Part shown: one piece after another, positions 56,520 to 64,000 of the stretch | Layout: every line of letters begins with the position of its first letter | Numbering within the stretch: position 1 is the first letter of the stretch | Assembly (NCBI GenBank): GCA_947561585.1 | Contig: CANNZV010003210.1 | Span: forward strand, 71,918 to 135,917 | Source: Caprella mutica | Taxonomy: Eukaryota > Arthropoda > Malacostraca > Amphipoda > Caprellidae | DNA length: 64,000 bases | Direction: 5' to 3' | Made by a program: the position numbers and the translations under genes | Notes under the pieces: model-generated | The model's database searches: none | Seen by the model: only the letters and a program-made list of their open reading frames with translations | What the model was told of the DNA's origin: nothing

Positions 56520-58095
56520 GGTTCTAGGTAAATTCCCCCGCGGAAAATTACAACACGGAAAGTTCCACCGCCGGAAAATTCCACCGCATAATGCTGGATT
56601 TCATTTACAAAAGGTAAAACATTTAATAAAATTGATTTAAAGAAGAATGTGTTTTTGGTGGTAACCGAACAACATTTTATTAGTTAAGAAATTATGAGAA
56701 TATGTTATGTTAAGTCATGGCCTAATTAAGAGATAAGCTAAGACGAACATGCAAAGTAATGAACATATCAAACCATCTGTTAAATATGAATCAATTAAAT
56801 TTTTAATCAAATTTAAATCGTGTTATTCTACAAAAAAGTTCCGCTGCCCCAGTGATCAATTTAGATCCAGTTTAATTCTCTTTTAACATATATATGTTGA
56901 AACTGAATTTTATAAGGATATTTACTTTGTTGCATAAATTTTTTTTATGTATATTATCTATCGCCCAGGTTTTTATATGTACCAATATATATTTCAATTT
57001 AAATCGGCGACGATAAAAGATGGAATCAAAAAGTAAATTTGACAATTACTGAAATAAAATGTTTAATTATCGATATATTTTAATAAATAAATTAAAAAGC
57101 TGAAACTGTTTAATAATCTCTGTTGAAAGTATTACAATTTTTTTTTAATTTACAGCGTTTCAACTTAATTTTAAACATGGGGCTAAGCAATAAGCACTTT
57201 TAATGTTTTAGATTCAAGAAGCTAAATTCATCAGTGTTGCCATACCAGTCACCAGTTTAATTCCTATATAATGGACTAATTAATTGTTATATAAACAAGA
57301 TGTGTTCATTTATAATTATTAGGGTTGTGACATCATGCACTAAAAAACATGCCATAAAATCAATGTACTTATGCTATAAAAAGCATGACGATGCTCTGAA
57401 AATCATGCACGTATGCCTTGAAAGCATGCACTTAAGCTCTGAAACATGCTATTAAAGCTTTTTTGCATGCATTTTGTATTTACATTTAGGTTAGTTAGTC
57501 CTCTTTTTTAGAAGTTTTGGAGTGGAAAACGTTATATTAAATTAAACAATTATTCAGTTTTTATTTATTTTTAGAAATTTCTCAGTAACAAAGGGAAACT
57601 TTTAATTTGTATTACCTAAGTAAAGTATACCAAATACCGTAAACATGCAGATGAAACCAAGTAAAACTCAAATAACATAAAAGCAAAAACAAATAACTTA
57701 TATCTCAGTAGCATTGCATTTTATGACTAGACAAATAAGTCTAGAAAAATATGCAGCATGCAATTAAAAAGAAAATGCATGTATATAGCATGAATGTAGC
57801 CTGCTTTTAAGAATAAGTGCATGAGGCATGCATTTAAGAATAACAGCATGTGGCATGCAGGCACCATGCATTTCAGAATAGGTGCATGCGGCATGAATGC
57901 ACCAAGCGTTTAATGCTACGTCACAACCCTAATAATTATACATCAGTAACATCACCTTGACTTAGAAAGACATTTTATTTATTTATACTGTTAAAGCGTT
58001 AATTTTTTCATAATGGTCGAATTTTCCACAATTGTCATTTAACGACGGTGGAATCTTCCTGGTGGAACTTTCCACGGTGGAATTACACGGCCACG
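56520..58095. mobile_element. 9-bp-TSD element of family D inserted in the Harbinger transposase
   Basis: The left end GGTTCTAGGTAAATTCCCCC and the right end GGTGGAATTACACGGCCACG are inverted repeats that include several GGAAARTTCCACCG units. GCTAGAGGC (56511-56519) and GCTTGAGGC (58096-58104) match at 8 of 9 positions. Deleting the element plus one copy restores an in-frame transposase (RCLKHL). It contains a hAT MITE (57320-57931). Confidence 0.82.
57320..57931. mobile_element. 612-bp hAT MITE (TAGGGTTGTGA family) inside the family D element
   Basis: The ends TAGGGTTGTGACATCATGC and ACGTCACAACCCTA are flanked by an exact 8-bp TSD ATAATTAT (57312-57319, 57932-57939). The interior is packed with GCATG-containing repeats (GCATGC, ATGCACGTATGCC) in a quasi-periodic pattern. 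Confidence 0.88.
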
Positions 58096-58104
58096 GCTTG
58101 AGGC

Positions 58105-58510
58105 ATCTAAACCTGGTTTTAAGCATGCCAAATGCTCTTTCTACCACTTGAAGAACTTGGGACAATTTTGTGTTGAACCTTATTTTTCTATCATCAAGAT
58201 TGCTATCGTCACGGTATGGAGTCATTACACAAATTGTCAATTTGAAGGCCGAATCTCCAACCAAGTGACAATTTTCATCTGAGTTAAATGTGTTGGGAAA
58301 TACTTCTAATTCCCTGCCAATGATAGAGTGGCTTAAAGCCCTTTGGTCGTGCATGCTACCAGGGAATCCGGTAGAAATATTGGTAAATACCATGTCAGCA
58401 TCGCACACCCCGATCAGTAGCATTGTATGAACTAATTTTCTACTATTGTAGCAGGCGGCTAACATTTTGTTTAAATGTGTCTGTAGTCCAGTCCACTGCT
58501 AATACATGCA
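58105..58510 (-). pseudogene. Harbinger transposase core (catalytic part), N-terminus missing
   Basis: On the - strand: MLAACYNSRKLVHTMLLIGV, CDADMVFTNISTGFPGSMHD, CHLVGDSAFKL with the second catalytic Asp, and VERAFGMLKTRFRCLK with the catalytic Glu. The part with the first Asp and the N-terminal half are lost beyond 58510, where the duplicated block B follows. The frame runs into the family D element at 58095. Confidence 0.85.
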
Positions 58511-59155
58511 TATTCACGGACTCACAGTGTATAGAATATAGTAGTGACAATTGAGACGGTAAGTGAGAAATATACATGTAATTAAAAATGAGAGTTAAGA
58601 TAGGTAATTTAACTAAGGTACTTAGTGATAATGAAAAGGAAATTATGTTAAATAATTGGCTATAGACTCTCGTTTTTGTTGAGTATTTCCATTTTCAATA
58701 TGGAAGATGGGATTATCATTTACATCAACACTTGCAATTTTCTCCATGATGAAATTGTGCAATCGAACACAAGTATCAATTATAGGGACAGAATGTTCGA
58801 TATAGAGATGCTAGAGGCGATTCTAGGTAAATTCCCCCGCGGAAAATTACAACACGGATAGTTCCACCACCGGAAAATTCCACCGCATAATGCTATATTT
58901 CATTTACAGAAGGTATAACATTTAAAATTGATTTAAAGAAAAATGTGTTTTTGGTGGTAACCGTTAGTTAAGAAATTATAAAGATATGTTATGTTAAGTC
59001 ATGGCCTAATTAAGAGATAAGCTAAGACGAACATGCAAAGTAATTAACATATCAAACGATCTGCAACACTCTAAATAAAATTTAAGACAATCTAAGACTA
59101 AGAGTGATAAATCATGAAAAAATGTTTATTTATTGCCAATATAAGAAGAGAGTAA

Positions 59156-61372
59156 AGGGGTCTTTACACAGCACTGGTCAGTGCCACTATTCACCACACT
59201 GCCCACCAAGTAGCTCAGCGCCTTTACACGAGCAGAATGTGCTTTGGTGGGCACCATGGAAGTACTAGTAGGAGGAAGGGGTGTAACGACTAACCAACAA
59301 CGTATAAGCGTGACCATCATGTTAGCACCTTAGTGACGTCACATTACGTCACTCAGCGCATCAGTCAAGAGAGCTTCCTTGTCTCTCTGCGCGTCAGTCA
59401 AATGAGCTTCCTTGGCGTACAATATTACATTAAATACTTTTGAGGAATATTACTTTAATTAAGTTTATTTAACTCTTTACAAATAAAAATATTTATTCAA
59501 GCAGGTGATCTGAGGTACAAAGTAAAAATAATATTTATTTATTTATTAAATAAGTTTAGAGTTTCTATTCTTCGAAAACTCAAGTTTGTAGTAGGGTAGG
59601 TAAGTACTTAATTATCAGTCAGTTCCACATTTTCGGTCATACAAGATGACACAAAATAAAAATAATTATTTCACTAGGATTGGTTGAGTAAAAACAAGCA
59701 ACCTGGTTTTGCAGAAGTAGTGCATAGAACTCTGTAATAATAATACTTTTAATATTGTGTTTACTTACATGACTGAAAATGTAGTACTGACCGATAATTC
59801 GTAATTTACCCTAGTAAACGGCTGATGTGTACTCGCACACTACTCAGCAAAATACTTTAGGTATTTGATCATTTTACTTAATAATTATTTATCCTAAGGC
59901 ATTTAATTGATGTAAGAAGATTGATTGATGAATATTTAAGCAACAGATGCAATGTTAATGACTTAAAGAAGCGTTAGGCGGAGCATGCGCAAGGTACGTC
60001 CGCTCTACCTCGTGACTGAAATAACACTAACACAGATCATTGAATATAGGAAGATGTCGCACTACAGTATTTTCAATTTTCTAGCGACACTTGGCACCGG
60101 AATCGTCCGTACCGTGACGTATACTTGGAGTTGCCTACGATTGATACATTACTTATTTTTAATTATTCAAAAACGACATAAAGAGAATGGTATTTAACTT
60201 AATATGCTATTTTAAATCAAAATATGCATTTATGGTATTAAACTGATAATAAAATTATGTATTTTTAAGTAATATAATTATTTCTGTTCTGTACATGTTT
60301 TGTACGTGTGTTCAGTATGAATTTGGAGCCGCGGAGCGTCGGTTTATATCTGATGCAATATCGTTAGCATGAGGACGTGCACTGTAGTCCTGAGACTAAA
60401 TTTAATAATTATTGTATCTTTCATAAATATTAAACTAGTGAGAAATGGTCAATGTACGAAAATGTTCTTGTATCAATACATTTAGAGATCGGTTGTTTTT
60501 CTCCAGAAAACATGATTACAATCTGTGGTTAAAAACTTGCACAATGGCGTTGAGACTGAACAGTTAATAAATCACTATTCAGTTTGCTCGAAATATTTTA
60601 GTTGCGACTTCGATTCTTGTTTTCTATTTATAATAAATATACGTTAAAATATGAAACTCAAATTAACCTTTTTTCCTGAAAATTAAAATTTACATTACTA
60701 CTTTGGTTTCCCCTTATTGGTAGTAAAAGAAAATGTAGCTCTGACCGTTATATATATATGTACATATACTCGTTTGTAGTACATATGTGACGTCACGGTA
60801 CCCCTCTCTCTGATTGGCTGATACGCTCGCAGTTAAATAATTATTTGGCCACTAGCGTCCACGTAGCAGTGAAACATCTTCCTATATTCAATGATCTGTG
60901 ACACTAACATGTTAACATGAACCGTTACTCAGTCAGGTCTGAGAGAGACGCACACACGTGTACTCTCTTTCGTTTCTAAATCTACACTAAGAAGATGTAA
61001 GAAGCTAACACGCTTGTAACCGCTTTGAACGGCTTGATTAGCCGCCTGGTGGGCACTGACACTTTAGTATCGTGGTTAGCATCTAATATGCTATTAAACA
61101 CTAACGCTGTTAGTGTTTTATCTTTATAATCTTTAGATTTTATTTTCCATAGGCATGGGTGCTCTTCAACTAGGCCAATGAAAGGGGTTATTGATTGTCT
61201 GGCCATCGCTACTGACAGACAGTGGCACTTTGTGGTGAGCGCTCGCTCTCAGAGCGATAGCTTGGTCACCACCAAGTTTTGCCAAAAAGGGTGGGGCAAG
61301 TAGCAAAGTGGGCGTGGCATAGAGCAGTGTCACCACAAAGTGGCACTGAGCACTTACCACGTAAAGGCCCCT
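59156..61372. mobile_element. Nonautonomous Harbinger-type element, 2217 bp (TSD TAA)
   Basis: The left end AGGGGTCTTTACACAGCACT and the right end GTGGTAAGTGCT-complement (CACGTAAAGGCCCCT) are inverted repeats, both reaching a CAGTGCCACT block. TAA flanks both sides (59153-59155, 61373-61375). The terminus resembles the AGGGCCTTTT end of the 17096 Harbinger. The interior has no transposase, and short frames such as 59985-60197 show no family features. A TA-MITE is nested at 59594-59811, and an inverted pair (about 60040 and 60880, ATCATTGAATATAGGAAGAT) lies inside. Confidence 0.78.
59594..59811. mobile_element. TA-TSD MITE, copy 2
   Basis: It starts GGGTAGGTAAGTACTT and ends CGTAATTTACCC with TA on both sides (59592-59593, 59812-59813). 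It matches the 8659-8858 copy in its terminal parts (TTTTCGGTCATA; ATGTAGTACTGACCGATAATTC). The central part differs. Confidence 0.75.
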
Positions 61373-61375
61373 TAA

Positions 61376-62009
61376 TAGTGTATTCAGTTATTCAAACTAC
61401 TTGACCTTAATTTTCGATACAAAGTCTGTTGCCTTAATGACGTCACGATAACCAGTCACTCTACTGTCACTACTAAGTATATAGCAGTGGACCGAAAACA
61501 GACCTAATAATGTAGCTGAGAGACGTTGTTATAGTTCAAGTACTAGAATTTCCTTGTATTGTAGTCTCGCCAATGTCTTTGGTCTCGCTGTGCAGCAGCA
61601 GGGGGCTTAATCCGAATATGGGATCCATCTACACTACCTATGACACTAGGAAATTTAGAGATTTTTAGAAATTTATTTCTCACTGCATTTAGGTCCATTG
61701 GTCACGTTACATTCAATGGTCCACATAATTGAATAACATCTAAGACTTTATAAATAAACACGATTCATGGTACTCATGGGATATCCAAATAAATTGGAAA
61801 TTTCTCTCAAAGTTGTTTTTTATGATAAGTACCGTAGTGTCTAAAGTAGTGCTGAACGAAAAAAAACATCAGGAAGTCCAGCATCCGTTATTGTGTCATA
61901 TTTAACAACAGACTCATTCTGTAATAAAAATCAAATACAGCATCATCGGTATCGAATATGTACTCTGCATATGGGCAGAGATGGGCACTAGAAAGTGCGC
62001 AAGCAGCGC
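61376..62009. other. Stretch with no supported gene
   Basis: Several short GTCACGATAACC- and GACGTCAC-containing pieces recur near 60790 and 61440, but no element boundary or frame is convincing. Confidence 0.4.
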
Positions 62010-62018
62010 AATTTCAAA

Positions 62019-62290
62019 GGGGTACGGTCACGAGCCCCCTCCCCCCTCCATGTTTTTTCAATCCTTTTTTACCTAGTTAAACAAATGAAGAACTACTTAG
62101 ATAGAAATAACTGAGAGTTGCTAATGTAGTTTGTTGTATCCGCTAGATTGTTGTACTGCACACTTCATGATTGTTTAATGACCTGGCAGGGGGGTTCGGG
62201 GGGCGGCACGCCCCCCTATATACATATATTTTATGTCAAATCAGTAATGAACTACAAAAGTGTCAATAAGGATTAAATAATATAACACCC
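62019..62290 (+). mobile_element. Family A TIR element, copy 4, lacking its right-hand array
   Basis: It starts GGGGTACGGTCACGAGCCCC and ends directly ATAATATAACACCC. AATTTCAAA is duplicated exactly (62010-62018, 62291-62299). The right subterminal array of GGTCANNAGCCC units is absent and only the terminal CACCC remains. Confidence 0.85.
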
Positions 62291-62687
62291 AATTTCAAAG
62301 ATGGGGAAGTAAAAATTACATTTTTCAAGTTTTACCTCACAGCAAACAGTGTTTACAAAAAGAACGACTTGATTAAATTGACAATAATTAATTGACAGTT
62401 ATTAATAATAATTCATCGCTATCAATTTTTAAGGATGCTGCCATTTTTTTACTAAACTTATTCCGAAGAACAATGATTAATTTCTTTTTTTGCATTATTT
62501 TTATTAATTAATAATTGATTTCAATAATTGCGAGAGCTTTTTCATCATGTTTTTTTATACGCAACTGATTTTATTAGCCAAAGATAAAGAAATAAAACTC
62601 AATGAGCTGAAGATAGCTACTGAAAGTTGCAGCATCAGGCACAAAAAAGTCGGTTACTATTTATGATTCAAATATATGCATAACTTC

Positions 62688-63428
62688 CCTGCCAGGTCAT
62701 TAAACCTTCTCTAATGTTGATAAATCGTTATTAATAATGGATTATGATATAGTTGTTTCATTTCTTAAACTCATATTTAAAAAAAAATTAATTATTTCAC
62801 AAATTTACTAATATAATCAGGAACTAAAACTCAGCTAATACGTACATACGCACGAAACGCCTTACAATCCGTAGGTATTTAAATTTTGATTCATTCTGCT
62901 TAAGTTGATGTATTGACAGTGGTTAAAATGAGCACTGCTAATAGTTTAATAGATTGCATCTCATTATAACAGCTGAACAGGATTGTAAACAATAACATTT
63001 CGCATTGCCTTCCCTGCAGATACGGTGAACTTTGGACTTAAAACTAAATTATAATATTTAAATATTTTACGGTTGTTAGTTAAATATAAGACGAATGATC
63101 TCGTGTGTATACAACTATTTGATAACTACAACTTCAATAGAAAAAATGGATTTTTTTTTATAAAGTTTACTGCCCCTTTAAATAATCATGAAGTGTGCAG
63201 TACATCAAACTACATTAAACGTTGAAATCGTATAAATGATGCATCATACAAACTAATATTTAGAAATAAGGTAATATAAGGAGAGGAATATTAAATTTAA
63301 AAAGTGATTGAAGAAAAAAAAAATTATGTGGATTAACTATTTATTAATTGAATAGTAATTTTTTTTAATAAAAAATTAAAACGAGAAATTCAAAAAGATG
63401 TAACAGTCGGACTAATGAAACGTCCCCA
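62688..63428. repeat. Interspersed repeat family B, copy 3 (split)
   Basis: CCTGCCAGGTCATTAA (62688-62703) and ATAATCATGAAGTGTGCAGT.. CGTCCCCA (63182-63428) are the two halves of a family B copy. They are separated by a TTAA-flanked insertion. Confidence 0.65.
62704..63177. mobile_element. 474-bp insertion at a TTAA site
   Basis: TTAA at 62700-62703 and 63178-63181 flanks the segment. Excising it with one TTAA rebuilds the family B consensus (GGTCATTAA|ATAATCATG). The ends ACCTTCTCTAATG and TTTACTGCCCCT are only weakly complementary. No ORF. Confidence 0.6.
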
Positions 63429-63562
63429 AAAGTTCACGAGTAGAGACTATATTGGTCAGTTAAAATTGCCTTATGCGGAATCATGCACTTTCTGGTGCCT
63501 AGAACGGGGCTTGAATTTCACACGTACTAATAACATAGGAATATTTCGCCGATGAGTGGACT

Positions 63563-63687
63563 GTGGAGTTCCAACAGCAGTCAGTGATGACTGTACCAAT
63601 TGCCTTTGACTGTACTCAAAGTATAAAGATTAGGGGAGTTGACCAATCTCATATGGGAGACATCTTTTTGAAACTGACCAATAAGGT
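63563..63687 (+). other. Short open frame, not supported as a gene
   Basis: The frame 63563-63856 starts within unique sequence and runs into the MITE at 63688. No family features are seen. Confidence 0.3.
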
Positions 63688-63892
63688 CTTGTTACACGGT
63701 GCGAGTTACTTTCATGACAGTGGACAGCAGCTGTCCCACTGTATTCACATGCCAGTAGCTCAATGTTCATATAGCATTGAATTTCCTATTTCCATAACAG
63801 TTACTCGACTGATGCGGTCACACTGTGCGAGTAGCTGCACTACAATAACTGGCTAGGCCAACTTGCACGTTCACTCGCACCGTGTAACAAGG
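63688..63892. mobile_element. 205-bp MITE, CTTGTTACACGG ends
   Basis: CTTGTTACACGGTGCGAGT at the left and ACTCGCACCGTGTAACAAG at the right form a perfect inverted pair of about 19 bp; GTGCGAGT-like text repeats inside (CACTGTGCGAGTAGC). No TSD is clear. The superfamily is unknown. Confidence 0.75.
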
Positions 63893-64000
63893 CGTATGAC
63901 GTTGTAGAAGAGACCGGTGGTGCGTGACGGTATCAAGTAAATTCATCGCATGGTACATTATAAAATTAAATTGATAAGCTTAAATGAACTCTTAGCAAAT

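Larger units (their letters stand above)
56250..59065. repeat. Tandem duplication with blocks A and B (~0.5 kb each)
   Basis: 56250-56790 and 58563-59065 are direct repeats at about 90-95% identity by eye (shared AATGAGAGTTAA, ATTGGCTATAGACTCTCG, GAACACAAGTATCAATTATA). Each holds the Harbinger C-terminus, the 9-bp site and the first ~260 bp of the family D element, so the duplication occurred after that element inserted. The second unit is truncated. Confidence 0.8.

Noticed and set aside
1..64000. tRNA or rRNA genes
   Set aside because: No A/B box plus cloverleaf, and no rRNA-like conserved blocks were recognised on either strand.

Overview
This window looks like an arthropod nuclear genome, most likely an insect and probably a hemipteran. 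It is AT-rich, has GT-AG introns, one assembly gap (43386-43744), and is mostly transposable elements (TEs) at different stages of decay. There are no bacterial operons, tRNAs, rRNAs or CRISPR arrays. The species cannot be named from sequence alone. Only one gene looks like an ordinary host gene: an F-box/LRR-like gene on the + strand (41619-49051), with two possible first exons.

Left part (1-16991). A decayed Mutator-like (MULE) gene runs through 1699-13629 on the + strand. It has an N-terminal nucleic-acid-binding-like part, a MULE catalytic part, a SWIM zinc finger, an Ulp1-like protease part and a terminal PHD finger. It is split by a 1.26 kb hAT element with an exact 8-bp target-site duplication (TSD), and by a block holding a spliced C2H2/tyrosine-recombinase (Crypton-like) gene on the - strand. 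TTAA-, TA- and 9-bp-TSD elements have also inserted here. A complete but dead Tc1/mariner copy follows (13832-15099).

Middle (17096-26340). An almost complete PIF/Harbinger element (TSD TAA) carries two genes whose exons interdigitate: the transposase (+) intron contains an exon of the MADF gene (-), and the MADF intron contains a transposase exon. Next come a TIR element inserted in a 29-bp satellite, a deleted LINE, and a second decayed Harbinger with a tail-to-tail accessory gene.

Right part (26340-64000). This holds a poorly annotated AT-rich stretch with a P-element-like remnant, a hAT MITE, and a full-length young Ty3/Gypsy element with LTRs that look identical apart from one 6-bp indel (33463-39336). 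The F-box gene follows, with TEs in its introns. Then come further TIR elements and a third Harbinger (55.6-59.1 kb) broken by a 9-bp-TSD element that itself carries a hAT MITE. The window ends with a large nonautonomous Harbinger-type element and more MITEs.

Several TE boundaries are supported by direct TSD evidence (3, 4, 5, 8 and 9 bp), so nesting order can be read. The least familiar items are the MULE-SWIM-Ulp1-PHD composite, the interdigitated Harbinger gene pair, and two 9-bp-TSD nonautonomous families, one with variable subterminal arrays of a GGTCANNAGCCCCCC motif. All calls come from reading the sequence by eye; no database search was run.
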